Positions 41,821 through 50,736 of a DNA stretch of 64,000 nt are shown here, one piece after another. The stretch spans positions 143,896 to 207,895 of the forward strand of contig NZ_NFLH01000001.1 in assembly GCF_002160815.1 (NCBI RefSeq), written 5' to 3'. The notes beneath the pieces are model-generated. The model was not told the DNA's origin and searched no databases. It saw only the letters and a program-made list of their open reading frames with translations. The position numbers were made by a program, and so were the translations under genes. Each line of letters starts with the position of its first letter. The stretch's first letter is position 1. The stretch comes from Massilimicrobiota sp. An134. GTDB lineage: Bacteria; Bacillota_I; Bacilli_A; Erysipelotrichales; Coprobacillaceae.

Positions 41821-43461
41821 ATGGCTTATGACGGAATTATGCTATCTCGTGTTGTAGAACAACTACAAAATCAATTAACACGAGGAAAAATTAATAAAAT
41901 CTATCAAATTTCTCAATATGAACTTTTATTTCATATTCGTTCACAAAGAGAAAATTTCAAATTATTGATTTCAATACATCCTGTATATGCAAGAATTCAA
42001 TTAACCCAATTATCTTATCCAACTCCAGCCAGCCCTAATGCTTTAACAATGCTTTTGAGAAAGCATCTGGAAGGAGCTTATATTGAAAAGATTTCTCAGA
42101 TTCAACTCGATCGTATTGTAGATATTGAACTGATTGGTGTAAATGAACTCAAAGATACTGTCAAATATCAGCTCTATCTAGAAATCATGGGTAAACATTC
42201 TAATGCAATCTTGACATATGACAACAATAAAATCATTGATTGTTTAAAACGTGTTTCTCCCGCTATGAGTGCTCGTATTTTACAGCCAGGAGCAACTTAT
42301 AATCAACCCCCTTTAATTGAAAAGAAAAATCCTTTTACAAGTGAATGGATGGAAACAGATAATCTGACAAAAACTTATCAAGGGTTTTCTCCTGAACTCT
42401 CAAAAGAAGTTCTTTATCGTATCCATCATGGAGAAACTTTTCAAGACATTATTCAATTATTACGACACTCACAAAATATCTATATCCACAAATATCAAGA
42501 TAAGGAATATTTTCATATTATTCCTTTAACGCATCTACAGTGTAACGGAGAAATATATCCTCTATTTGATGGTTTAGATAAACACTATGATTTAATTGAT
42601 GAAAAAGATCGTATCAAGCAACAGACATCTGATTTAGCAAAATTTATTCAAAATGAATATCAAAGAAACATCAATAAACTTAATAAATTAAAACAAACTC
42701 TTTTTGAATCACAAAACAGTGATGATTTACGCATTAAAGGTGATCTTTTATTTGCTAATCTCCATTTGATTTCTAAAGGACAAAAAGAAGTTACTGTTGA
42801 AAATTATTATGATGGTAGTATGATGACTATCGCTTTAGATGAAAGATATGATGGTAAAACAAATGCAAATAAGTATTATGCAAAATATCAAAAAGCCAAA
42901 AAAGCTTTAACGCACCTTCAAGAACAGATAAATATTGTCGAAAATGAAATCCTTTATTTTGATAGTCTTATCACACTGATGGAAAATGCTTCCTATTATG
43001 ATGCATTAGAAATGAAAGAAGAATTAGAAAATTTAGGTTATTTGAAAAAGAAAAAAACCAAACAGGTGCATCGACCAAAAAAATTGCATATTGAACAATA
43101 TCTTACTAAAGACAATATACAAATCTATGTAGGTAAGAATAACCTGCAAAACGATTATCTTACCTTTAAGATGGCTTCTAAAAATGATATGTGGTTTCAT
43201 GTCAAGGACATGCCTGGAAGCCATGTCATTGTGCATAGTCAGAATCTAGATGAATATACCATTCGTTTAGCAAGTCAAATAGCTGCTTATTTTTCCAAAG
43301 GTAAACACAGTTCTTCAGTTCCTGTCAATTATACCTTGGTTAAAACGCTAAAAAAGCCACAGGGTGCTAAACCGGGACAAGTGATACTTTCACATTACTC
43401 AACGATTTACATTGATCCTGATGAAACTATTTTTAACGACATGAGAAAGGTGAATTCATAG
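41821..43461 (+). CDS. rqcH: Ribosome quality control factor RqcH (NFACT family)
   Basis: The 546-residue NFACT protein recognises stalled 50S subunits carrying peptidyl-tRNA and recruits tRNA-Ala to add alanine tails. The N-terminal NFACT-N domain contains Asp97-Arg98 in QLDRIV, the same residues and numbering as the tRNA-binding pair in Bacillus RqcH. A coiled coil lies at about 260-400, and the C-terminal NFACT-R domain has NDMWFHVKDMPGSHVIV. The last 29 bases overlap the convergent CotD-like gene. Confidence 0.95.
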   Translation: MAYDGIMLSRVVEQLQNQLTRGKINKIYQISQYELLFHIRSQRENFKLLISIHPVYARIQLTQLSYPTPASPNALTMLLRKHLEGAYIEKISQIQLDRIVDIELIGVNELKDTVKYQLYLEIMGKHSNAILTYDNNKIIDCLKRVSPAMSARILQPGATYNQPPLIEKKNPFTSEWMETDNLTKTYQGFSPELSKEVLYRIHHGETFQDIIQLLRHSQNIYIHKYQDKEYFHIIPLTHLQCNGEIYPLFDGLDKHYDLIDEKDRIKQQTSDLAKFIQNEYQRNINKLNKLKQTLFESQNSDDLRIKGDLLFANLHLISKGQKEVTVENYYDGSMMTIALDERYDGKTNANKYYAKYQKAKKALTHLQEQINIVENEILYFDSLITLMENASYYDALEMKEELENLGYLKKKKTKQVHRPKKLHIEQYLTKDNIQIYVGKNNLQNDYLTFKMASKNDMWFHVKDMPGSHVIVHSQNLDEYTIRLASQIAAYFSKGKHSSSVPVNYTLVKTLKKPQGAKPGQVILSHYSTIYIDPDETIFNDMRKVNS

Positions 43462-43723
43462 AGTTCATATTTGGAGCATTGACAAATGTTTGCTCATAAA
43501 CAGGATAAAATACTGGATAATACATGCAATGGTTGACACGACGACATTCAATTGGACAAATCACAGGCTGAGCAACAGGTGTAATTTGATTTGTCACACA
43601 AACTCTTCTAGGAGCTACTAAAGGTTGTGGACGTGGACAACCATTGATACTTCCAAAATTCATTTGTTGTCCTTGACATGAACATGAATTCATATTTTGA
43701 CAACCACAAGATTGTTGAAACAT
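43433..43723 (-). CDS. Putative CotD-like spore coat protein
   Basis: The 96-residue protein is rich in Cys, Pro, Asn, Gln and Tyr. Its head is a CGCQNMNSCSC cluster, then PRPQPLVAPRRVCVTNQITP and RRVNHCMYYPVFYPVYE. This pattern resembles the CotD family of inner coat proteins, where a Pro/His segment leads to a Tyr-rich motif, but histidines are few, so the call is tentative. GAAGGAGGG precedes the ATG at 43723, and a sigma-K-like promoter lies upstream. Its 3' end runs 29 bases into rqcH on the opposite strand. Confidence 0.6.
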   Translation of the reverse strand: MFQQSCGCQNMNSCSCQGQQMNFGSINGCPRPQPLVAPRRVCVTNQITPVAQPVICPIECRRVNHCMYYPVFYPVYEQTFVNAPNMNSMNSPFSCR

Positions 43724-43743
43724 AATTAATCCCTCCTTCACTT

Positions 43744-43771
43744 TAATGTATGTTATATTTTTAAAAGAGGT
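43744..43771 (-). promoter_or_regulatory. Sigma-K-like promoter of the CotD-like gene
   Basis: On the minus strand AC (43771-43770), 17 bases, and CATACATTA (43752-43744) match the Bacillus sigma-K pattern AC-N17-CATANNNTA. The start point would lie about 15 bases before the ribosome binding site. The prediction fits a late coat gene. Confidence 0.6.
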
Positions 43772-43795
43772 AGGGCAAATGAAAGGAGTTTTATA

Positions 43796-44551
43796 ATGAA
43801 ATTCATCAAATGGGATTGTTTTCATGAAATTGAAGCTTATACAACATGCAGTTATTGTAACGGAGAGCTCATGAATATGAGTTTCAATGGTATTGATGAT
43901 CAACAGGTTTTAAAGAATCGAGAAAAATTAGCTCAAACTTTGCATACTGATTTAAATCATATGGTTGCAACACATCAACGACATACCACAAACTTTCTAA
44001 AAGTTCAACTTCAAGATGGAGGTAGAGGTATGTGGAGTCAAGAGGATGCATTTGACAATTATGATGCTTTGTATACACGTGATCGCCATTTATGGCTTTG
44101 GTCTTTTCATGCTGATTGCTGTCCTGTTTTATTATATTGCAGAGATCAGAAAATTGTTGCCGCTATTCATAGTGGATGGAAAGGAACCGTAAATGAAATA
44201 GTTGGAAAAGTCACAAAACATTTAATAACTCATGAAAATTGTAATCCTCAAATGATCTATGCCTATATTGGACCATCCATTGAACAAAGAAATTTTGAAG
44301 CAAAAGATGATATTATTGATTTGGTTAGACAAATGTCTTTTGATACACATGATTTTTATATTCAAAAAGAAGATGGAGCTTATTTATTGAATAGTAAAGG
44401 TTTAATTCAACAACAATTGCTTAATCTTCAAGTGCCGCAAAAAAATATAACCATTTCTCCATACTGTACAATTGAAAATGAGGACCTCTTTTTCTCCTAT
44501 CGAAGAAATAAAAGTCCTCATCGCAATATTACATTAATTTCTATGAAGTAA
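43796..44551 (+). CDS. pgeF: Laccase-domain purine nucleoside phosphorylase family protein
   Basis: The 251-residue protein is of the YfiH/YlmD/PgeF family. The zinc-site motifs are present: ATHQRHT, HADCCPVLLY with the Asp-Cys pair, AAIHSGWKGT with the histidine, and YIGPSIEQRNFE. Family members cleave purine nucleosides with phosphate and, in Escherichia coli, edit wrong peptidoglycan precursors. GAAAGGAG precedes the ATG. Its end overlaps the convergent nnr gene by 11 bases. Confidence 0.9.
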   Translation: MKFIKWDCFHEIEAYTTCSYCNGELMNMSFNGIDDQQVLKNREKLAQTLHTDLNHMVATHQRHTTNFLKVQLQDGGRGMWSQEDAFDNYDALYTRDRHLWLWSFHADCCPVLLYCRDQKIVAAIHSGWKGTVNEIVGKVTKHLITHENCNPQMIYAYIGPSIEQRNFEAKDDIIDLVRQMSFDTHDFYIQKEDGAYLLNSKGLIQQQLLNLQVPQKNITISPYCTIENEDLFFSYRRNKSPHRNITLISMK

Positions 44552-46031
44552 CCTCCGGGTTACTTTTTATCATATTATTCATAGCTTTTGGAATAAATTC
44601 AATTAACTTTGACGGAATCACAGTATAGGCTTCTTTAGCCAAAAGATCACCAGTATATCCATGTATGAAAACACCCAACATTGCAGCCTGTAAGGCAGGA
44701 TAACCTTGTCCTACAAAACTTGTAATTATTCCAGCTAAAACATCGCCCATTCCTCCAGTTGCCATAGCTTTATTTCCTGCACGAATACGATATGATTCCT
44801 GACCATTTGTCACTATGGTATAAGGTCCTTTTAATACCAAAACAACATGGTGCTCTTTTGCAAAATCTTGTGCAACCAATAACATATCATCCTGACTGTC
44901 GAATGGACATAAACGCTGAAATTCACCTAAATGTGGAGTCAAAATAATATCTCGATTTTGCTGTTTTAATAAATCAGTATGTGCTGATAAAATCGTTAAA
45001 GCATCCCCATCTATAACGAGAGGTTGTTTTGTTTTTTCTAAAACATCAATAACATAACGATAACTATCTAAGCTTTGACCTAGTCCACATCCAATTAATA
45101 TAGCATCATATCGAAGGAAATCTTCTTTCTGTAAAATAGGAGGCCTTAAAACTGCAGTTGCTTCAGGGCAGAACTGAGTTAATGCATGTATAACTTCCTG
45201 ATCACTCATAACTGTCGTAATTCCACTACCACTATAAACACAACCTTTTGCACTTAACAGAGCTGCTCCTTTATATTCAATGCATCCTGTAATAAGGCAA
45301 GTATGTCCATATGTGCCTTTATATCCATCAAAAATTCTTTCTTTTAAAAGTGGAAACATCATTTTATCATCTGCCATCTGATACAATCCAGCTTCTTCAC
45401 TCACATCATCAACATCTAGTTTTTCAACAATAACTTTTCCTGTAAAGAAATAACTATCAGGATTAAGAAATCCATTTTTCATAGCACTCAAAGTAATTGT
45501 TGAAGTTGCATAAATGACGCTTTGATATGGTTTTCCTGAATCACATTGAAGACCTGTAGGAATATCTACAGCAATGACTTCCTGATCATAGAGTTGATTA
45601 ATACTTTCAATAACACTTTGATAAATACCTCGTGGTGAGCTATTCAACCCAAAGCCAAATATTGCATCAACAATTGTATCACAAGCCGTCATATAACCAA
45701 TCAATTCTTCTAAATTATCCTGTTGAAATAAATAAACAGGAAGAGACAAATCATAACATTTCTGCAAATAATAAGCATTGGCTTTTGAAAGATGATTCGT
45801 GTTTTCAAATATAAAAACTTGTACATTCTTTTTCTGTTGATAAAGTTTAATAGCCAGAGAAAGCCCATCTGCACCATTATTACCTGGCCCACAAACAATA
45901 CTAAATGATTCACCATGGATATGTTTCAACAAACAATCACTTGCTTTATCAACCAATTGTTCAATTGTATAACCGTGTTTCAATAAACATTCATCATATC
46001 TTTTCATTAAAGTATGGCTTCCAATATACAT
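44541..46031 (-). CDS. nnr: Bifunctional NAD(P)H-hydrate epimerase / ADP-dependent dehydratase
   Basis: The protein of about 496 residues repairs damaged NAD(P)HX. The N-terminal epimerase (about 1-205) has GPGNNGADGLSLA and VDAIFGFGLNS. The C-terminal dehydratase (about 225-490) has LITGCIEYKGAALLSA, LTPHLGEF and the nucleotide motif GNKAMATGGMGDVLAGII. The fusion is common in bacteria. I use the ATG at 46031, six bases after AGGTG, though ATG and GTG starts lie just upstream. Confidence 0.95.
   Translation of the reverse strand: MYIGSHTLMKRYDECLLKHGYTIEQLVDKASDCLLKHIHGESFSIVCGPGNNGADGLSLAIKLYQQKKNVQVFIFENTNHLSKANAYYLQKCYDLSLPVYLFQQDNLEELIGYMTACDTIVDAIFGFGLNSSPRGIYQSVIESINQLYDQEVIAVDIPTGLQCDSGKPYQSVIYATSTITLSAMKNGFLNPDSYFFTGKVIVEKLDVDDVSEEAGLYQMADDKMMFPLLKERIFDGYKGTYGHTCLITGCIEYKGAALLSAKGCVYSGSGITTVMSDQEVIHALTQFCPEATAVLRPPILQKEDFLRYDAILIGCGLGQSLDSYRYVIDVLEKTKQPLVIDGDALTILSAHTDLLKQQNRDIILTPHLGEFQRLCPFDSQDDMLLVAQDFAKEHHVVLVLKGPYTIVTNGQESYRIRAGNKAMATGGMGDVLAGIITSFVGQGYPALQAAMLGVFIHGYTGDLLAKEAYTVIPSKLIEFIPKAMNNMIKSNPEVTS
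44546..44568 (+). terminator. Terminator of pgeF inside the overlapping gene ends
   Basis: AAGTAACC and GGTTACTT pair around a four-base loop (TCCG), followed by TTT. The hairpin includes the pgeF stop codon and the last codons of nnr on the other strand. Confidence 0.75.
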
Positions 46032-46067
46032 ATTCATCACCTAACCTTAGCCCTATTATAACAAAAT

Positions 46068-46102
46068 AAAAACTGTAATGAAATCATTCATTACAGTTTT
46101 TC
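46068..46102 (-). terminator. Terminator after the NlpC/P60 gene
   Basis: AAAACTGTAATGAA and TTCATTACAGTTTT form a 14-bp perfect stem with a four-base loop, followed by TATTTT on the minus strand. The plus strand side is also T-rich. Confidence 0.88.
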
Positions 46103-46106
46103 ATCA

Positions 46107-47531
46107 TTAATATCTTACACCACAAGTAAATCCACTTAAACTTGTATAACTAACAACAGATCCTGTTGTCGGTGAATGAATAACTCTTCCTCCACCAACG
46201 TAGATTCCTACATGGCCTGGTCGCCATACAATGTCACCTGGTTTCACTCGAGATAAAGAAATTGTTCTTCCTCCACTTTTTTGTGCTCCAGATGTACGTG
46301 GGATACTCTTGCCGTTCTTACGATATACCCATTGAGTAAATCCTGAACAGTCAAATGAACTTGGTCCAGTTGCACCCCATCGATATGGACAACCCAATCG
46401 TGATTGAGCAGTAGCTACCATTCCTTGATTAGGAGCAATGTCATCTGGATTTACAACAGTAACTTTCAAAGTTTTAGAACTTGAATTACCAGCTTTATCC
46501 GTAACACTATATTCAACAGTATATTTTCCTGCTTTATTTGTATTAACTGGATTGCTGATTTTGACTTTAGAAGTCACATTTCCATCTTTGTTGTCAGTTG
46601 CACTTTCTAGATAACTTTTTGCATTAAAGTTCTTACCTTTAGTAATTTGTACTGAAGACTTAGATAAACTAATCTTAGGTGCACTTAAGTCACCAACTTT
46701 AACTTTTAATGTTTCTTCAGATGCATTACCAGAAGAATCTTTAGCAGTAATTTTTAAAGTTGTTTCTCCATCTTTCTTAGTATCAACAGTTCCATCTACT
46801 TCAATAGATTTCACTTTCTTATCAAAGTTATCAGTCACTTTGATATAATCTAAATAATCAAATTGAGAACCATAGTCTACTGTAACTGTAGATCCCTTCT
46901 TGTAACTAATAGTAGGTGCAGTCGTATCTGATACATAGAATTCATATGTTTGTTGAGTTTGATTTCCAGCGTTATCTGAAACACTCAATTCAATCATTTG
47001 AGATCCTAATTTTGAAGTATCGAGTTTCTTGTCTGTTTCAATAAATGGTGTAACATCTCCATCAACATTATCAGATGCATTGACATACTGAGCGATATCT
47101 TGACTACCATTTGCTTCAACATCAATAACATAACCTTGACTATCTCCTACCGGATTCAATTCAGGAGCAGTTTTATCAACAACTTCTACTTGAACAACCT
47201 TTGTACTTAAATTTGAGAACATATCGGTTGCAGTTACTTCGACGTTATATATACCTAATTGATATGCATCATATGATGTATCATCAATTTTTACATCCAT
47301 AGCGTCTAGGGAATCACGATTATCAGAAATAGCAAACATCGTTTTATCTAGCTTTGTCCCATAAAGAACTTCAATCTTATTAGCTTCGATTGTAGGTTTT
47401 TCTTTATCGACAGCAGCATAACCAACCAAACCAAATGTTGAAATACATAACATCGGAATGAACATAGCTTTACGTTTTAAAACATGCTCTTGCATAATTT
47501 CCAATAAATTCGTCTTAATATTACTATCCAT
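46107..47531 (-). CDS. Membrane-anchored NlpC/P60 hydrolase with Ig-like repeats
   Basis: The 474-residue protein has a basic cytoplasmic N-terminus, a membrane or signal segment at about 23-40, then several bacterial Ig-like repeats of the DUF5011 type (about 45-365; repeated VDKTAPE, SDTTAPTISYK and TDKAGNSSSKTLKVTV units). An NlpC/P60 endopeptidase domain ends it, with Cys395 in DCSG, His440 in GHVGIY and His452. It would cut peptide stems of peptidoglycan outside the cell. AAGGAGG precedes the ATG at 47531. A pair of palindromes lies upstream. Confidence 0.92.
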   Translation of the reverse strand: MDSNIKTNLLEIMQEHVLKRKAMFIPMLCISTFGLVGYAAVDKEKPTIEANKIEVLYGTKLDKTMFAISDNRDSLDAMDVKIDDTSYDAYQLGIYNVEVTATDMFSNLSTKVVQVEVVDKTAPELNPVGDSQGYVIDVEANGSQDIAQYVNASDNVDGDVTPFIETDKKLDTSKLGSQMIELSVSDNAGNQTQQTYEFYVSDTTAPTISYKKGSTVTVDYGSQFDYLDYIKVTDNFDKKVKSIEVDGTVDTKKDGETTLKITAKDSSGNASEETLKVKVGDLSAPKISLSKSSVQITKGKNFNAKSYLESATDNKDGNVTSKVKISNPVNTNKAGKYTVEYSVTDKAGNSSSKTLKVTVVNPDDIAPNQGMVATAQSRLGCPYRWGATGPSSFDCSGFTQWVYRKNGKSIPRTSGAQKSGGRTISLSRVKPGDIVWRPGHVGIYVGGGRVIHSPTTGSVVSYTSLSGFTCGVRY

Positions 47532-47599
47532 TCGTTGCCTCCTTTCAATAATATACCCATTTAGAATTATAAAACAACGTTCACAAAAAGTCCACAATT

Positions 47600-47620
47600 T
47601 TCTTAAGAAATTCTTAAGAA
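47600..47620. repeat. Tandem palindrome upstream of the NlpC/P60 gene
   Basis: The 10-bp palindrome TTCTTAAGAA occurs at 47600-47609 and again at 47611-47620, a spacing of 11 bases or about one helical turn. It lies about 70 bases upstream of the start codon. The rest of the 47532-47776 gap is AT-rich with no gene. Confidence 0.6.
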
Positions 47621-47776
47621 ATTAAAATTTTGTTGATTATATCAATGTTTTTTGAATTAACTTTTTTGACGTTTTTTTGTTTTTTATCATTTTTCTATAC
47701 AAAGTATTCACTTTTTAATCAATTTTAGACATATTATTATCTTCATTTCATAGAATGAGTTGAAAAGGAGAATGCT

Positions 47777-48283
47777 ATGATTATTGTCTATTTTTCAATT
47801 TATTGTTTTTTAGGATATTGGCTTGAATCTATTTATGTTTCGTTATTTCGCAAAAAATGGATCTCATCGGGTTTATTGAATGGTCCATTTATTCCCTTAT
47901 ATGGTTTTGGTGCTTGTATCCTTATATTATGCCAACCCTATCTTCAGTATTTTCATCCATTTTTCGTATGTCTTATCGGTGGAATTTGTATGACTTTATT
48001 AGAATTATTAAGTAGTTATTATATTGAACGATTTTTTCACACTCAATGTTGGGATTATTCTCATCATGCTCTCAATTATCAAGGGAGAATATGTTTGGTA
48101 TATTTTATTTTATGGTGTTTATTAAGTGGTTTATTCATTTATATAATTCATCCATTTATTTGCTCACTATCATTACGTCATGATGCATGTTATCTTATAA
48201 GTCTGATTTACATTTCGTTTATTTTAAAAGCATATGGTGATCGTTTGTTAACAACAAAACAAAACGGTCTCAATATTCATTAA
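47777..48283 (+). CDS. Putative ABC-transporter type IV membrane protein (CmpB family)
   Basis: The 168-residue protein has about five membrane helices and the family motifs FLGYWLESIYVS near the start, SSGLLNGPFIPLYGFGA, and CWDYSHHALNYQGRICL. This matches the PF06541 putative ABC-transporter type IV proteins, whose function is not established. AAAAGGAG precedes the ATG. It stands alone between the hydrolase and the liv operon. Confidence 0.82.
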   Translation: MIIVYFSIYCFLGYWLESIYVSLFRKKWISSGLLNGPFIPLYGFGACILILCQPYLQYFHPFFVCLIGGICMTLLELLSSYYIERFFHTQCWDYSHHALNYQGRICLVYFILWCLLSGLFIYIIHPFICSLSLRHDACYLISLIYISFILKAYGDRLLTTKQNGLNIH

Positions 48284-48311
48284 AAAAAAAGAAGATTCTT
48301 CAATCTTCTTT
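48282..48311 (-). terminator. Terminator after livF
   Basis: AAAGAAGATT and AATCTTCTTT form a 10-bp stem with a four-base loop, followed on the minus strand by T8 or more. It lies between convergent genes and overlaps the livF stop codon. Confidence 0.88.
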
Positions 48312-49008
48312 AACCAAGATAAGCTTCTCTTACCTTGGGATTATTTGCAACTTCATTGGCTTTCCCTGATACAATAACATTTCCAGTTTCAAGAACATAG
48401 GCACGATCAGCAATTGAAAGTGCTTTATTTGCGTTTTGTTCAACTAATAACACCGTTACTCCATCTTTATTAATACTTTTAATAATGTCAAAAATTTCAT
48501 TAACCAAAATAGGTGATAACCCCATTGATGGTTCATCTAACAATAATAGCGTTGGTTTTGACATTAGTGCGCGCCCCATTGCTAACATCTGCTGTTCTCC
48601 ACCTGACAGTGTTCCAGCCAATTGATTTCTACGTTCCTTTAAACGTGGAAATCTTTGATAGACCTTTTCTAAATCTTGCCCTATTTTATTATCCGTACGT
48701 AAATAAGCACCCATTTCCAAATTATCTTGAACCGTTAATTGAGCAAAAATACGTCTACCCTCAGGAACTTGAGCTAAATTTTTGGCAATAATTTTATGTG
48801 CAGGGAGTTTTGTAATCTCATCCCCCATAAAAGATATCGTACCACTTTTAGGTTTTACCAATCCACTAATAGCATGCATGATAGATGTCTTTCCAGCCCC
48901 ATTAGCTCCAATCAAAGCCACAATCTCACCTTGATTCACTTCAAAACTTACATTTTTAATCGCATGAATCACACCATAATAAACATTTAAATGATCAACT
49001 TTTAACAT
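48310..49008 (-). CDS. livF: Branched-chain amino acid ABC transporter ATPase LivF
   Basis: The 232-residue ATPase has Walker A GANGAGKTSI, the Q-loop region with AQVPEGRRIF (typical of LivF), signature LSGGEQQML and Walker B LLLLDEPSMGLSP. It powers import of leucine, isoleucine and valine with LivG. I use the ATG at 49008, which AGGGGG precedes; it lies 10 bases after livG. It is the last gene of the operon. Confidence 0.95.
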   Translation of the reverse strand: MLKVDHLNVYYGVIHAIKNVSFEVNQGEIVALIGANGAGKTSIMHAISGLVKPKSGTISFMGDEITKLPAHKIIAKNLAQVPEGRRIFAQLTVQDNLEMGAYLRTDNKIGQDLEKVYQRFPRLKERRNQLAGTLSGGEQQMLAMGRALMSKPTLLLLDEPSMGLSPILVNEIFDIIKSINKDGVTVLLVEQNANKALSIADRAYVLETGNVIVSGKANEVANNPKVREAYLG

Positions 49009-49018
49009 GGTCATCCCC

Positions 49019-49783
49019 CTATTCTTCATGTCCTAAATATGCTGCAACCACATCAGGATTATTTTTAATTTCATCTGGAGTCCCAAATGCTAAGACTGTA
49101 CCAAAATTTAAAACTGCAATTTTTTCACAAATCCCCATAACAAGTTTCATATCGTGTTCAATCAATAAAATCGCAATAGAAAATTTTTCTCTTACAATCT
49201 TTATCGTTTCCATTAATTCTTCTGTTTCAATAGGATTCATACCAGCTGCAGGTTCATCTAACAAAAGAAGTTTAGGTGACGTTGCAAGTGCTCTTGCTAT
49301 TTCCAGTTTACGTTGTTTTCCATATGGTAAATTTCCAGCTTTGACATCAGCATATTTTTCTAGATCAAAAACACGAAGTAAGCTCATAGCCATTTCCTGC
49401 ATAGCCTCTTCACCTTTAAAATAACTTGGAAGATGAAGAACAGATGATAATAATGAATAATTTTGAGAATGATGCAATCCAACCTTAACATTATCAATAA
49501 CACTCATTTTTTTGAACAAACGAATATTTTGAAATGTTCTTGCAATCCCTAATTGTGTTATTTGCGTAGGTGTCATCTTTAAAAGTGACTTCCCATCAAA
49601 AAGTATTTGTCCACTCGTTGGTTTATAAACACCTGTCAACAAATTAAATACAGTTGTTTTTCCAGCTCCATTTGGTCCAATCAAACCATATAATTGGTCT
49701 TTATCCATTTCAAAATTAAACTCATCAACAGCTTTTAAACCTCCAAATTGGATTCCTAATCCCTCTGCTTTTAACAAACTCAT
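49019..49783 (-). CDS. livG: Branched-chain amino acid ABC transporter ATPase LivG
   Basis: The 254-residue ATPase has Walker A GPNGAGKTTVFN, GIARTFQNIRLF (typical of LivG), PYGKQRKLEIARALAT and Walker B LLLLDEPAAGMNP, and the H-loop in LLIEHDM. The signature motif is degenerate (NLPYGKQRK instead of LSGGQ), which is normal for LivG. Its ATG overlaps the livM stop by one base. Confidence 0.95.
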   Translation of the reverse strand: MSLLKAEGLGIQFGGLKAVDEFNFEMDKDQLYGLIGPNGAGKTTVFNLLTGVYKPTSGQILFDGKSLLKMTPTQITQLGIARTFQNIRLFKKMSVIDNVKVGLHHSQNYSLLSSVLHLPSYFKGEEAMQEMAMSLLRVFDLEKYADVKAGNLPYGKQRKLEIARALATSPKLLLLDEPAAGMNPIETEELMETIKIVREKFSIAILLIEHDMKLVMGICEKIAVLNFGTVLAFGTPDEIKNNPDVVAAYLGHEE

Positions 49784-50727
49784 CAGTCATCCACCTCCAC
49801 TGTCTTATTCTTAAAAAATTTAGCTTTAATACGAGGCACTAAATTTTTTTCTTTGATAATCATTGCAGCAATTAAAACAATTGCATAAAGTAACATACGA
49901 TAATCCGCAAATGCTCTTAAATACTCTGGCAATATCGTCATGATAATAGCTGCTATAATAGAACCTTTTAAATTTCCTAATCCACCTAATACAACCATAA
50001 CCAGAATTTCTACTGATTTATTATAATCAAATGTAGAAGGAACAAGCATTCCCATATATTGAGCATATAATCCACCTGCAATCCCAGCAAAGAAAGCAGA
50101 AATAGCAAAAGCTAAGATCTTATAATATGATGTAGGAATACCAGATAATTCACTGGCTGTTTCATCTTCACAAATAGAAATAATGGCACGCCCATGACGT
50201 GATTTAACAATACAGTAAATGACATAGATTGTAATGACTGCACTTAAAAAATAGACAGAAAAATCAATATTCATTGCTTGAAATCCCATCAATCCTTTGG
50301 CACCATTTGTAATACTTAAATTAAGCATAATAACACGTATGATTTCATTAAATGCTAAAGTAATGATACAAAGATAATCACCTTTTAATCTTAATGTTGG
50401 TATACCAATAACAACGCCAATCAGACAGGCAGCAATAGCACCAATCAATAAGCTTAATAAAAATGGGAAATGAAGATATAAACTACATAAAGCAGATGTA
50501 TAAGCTCCTACAGACATAAATCCAGCATGTCCTAAAGTTAACTGTCCTAAATAACCACTCGCTAAATTCAAGCTTGTTGCTAAAATAACATTGATACAAG
50601 CCATAATGAGAATTCCTGACCAATAATAGTCAACAATTCCAGCACTCATTAAAAACATAATGATTCCATAAATAATCAGCGCCATGATAAAGGATATAAT
50701 CAAATCTTTTATTTGTTTCTTTTTCAT
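49783..50727 (-). CDS. livM: Branched-chain amino acid ABC transporter permease LivM
   Basis: The protein of about 314 residues has eight or nine membrane helices and the LivM signatures NLASGYLGQLTLGHAGFMSVGAYTSA, GDYLCIITLAFNEIIRV and the EAA-like loop with GIPTSYYKILAFAISAFFAGIAGGLYA. AGGTG lies six bases before the ATG at 50727. It pairs with LivH to form the membrane channel. Confidence 0.94.
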   Translation of the reverse strand: MKKKQIKDLIISFIMALIIYGIIMFLMSAGIVDYYWSGILIMACINVILATSLNLASGYLGQLTLGHAGFMSVGAYTSALCSLYLHFPFLLSLLIGAIAACLIGVVIGIPTLRLKGDYLCIITLAFNEIIRVIMLNLSITNGAKGLMGFQAMNIDFSVYFLSAVITIYVIYCIVKSRHGRAIISICEDETASELSGIPTSYYKILAFAISAFFAGIAGGLYAQYMGMLVPSTFDYNKSVEILVMVVLGGLGNLKGSIIAAIIMTILPEYLRAFADYRMLLYAIVLIAAMIIKEKNLVPRIKAKFFKNKTVEVDD

Positions 50728-50736
50728 CCCTATCAC

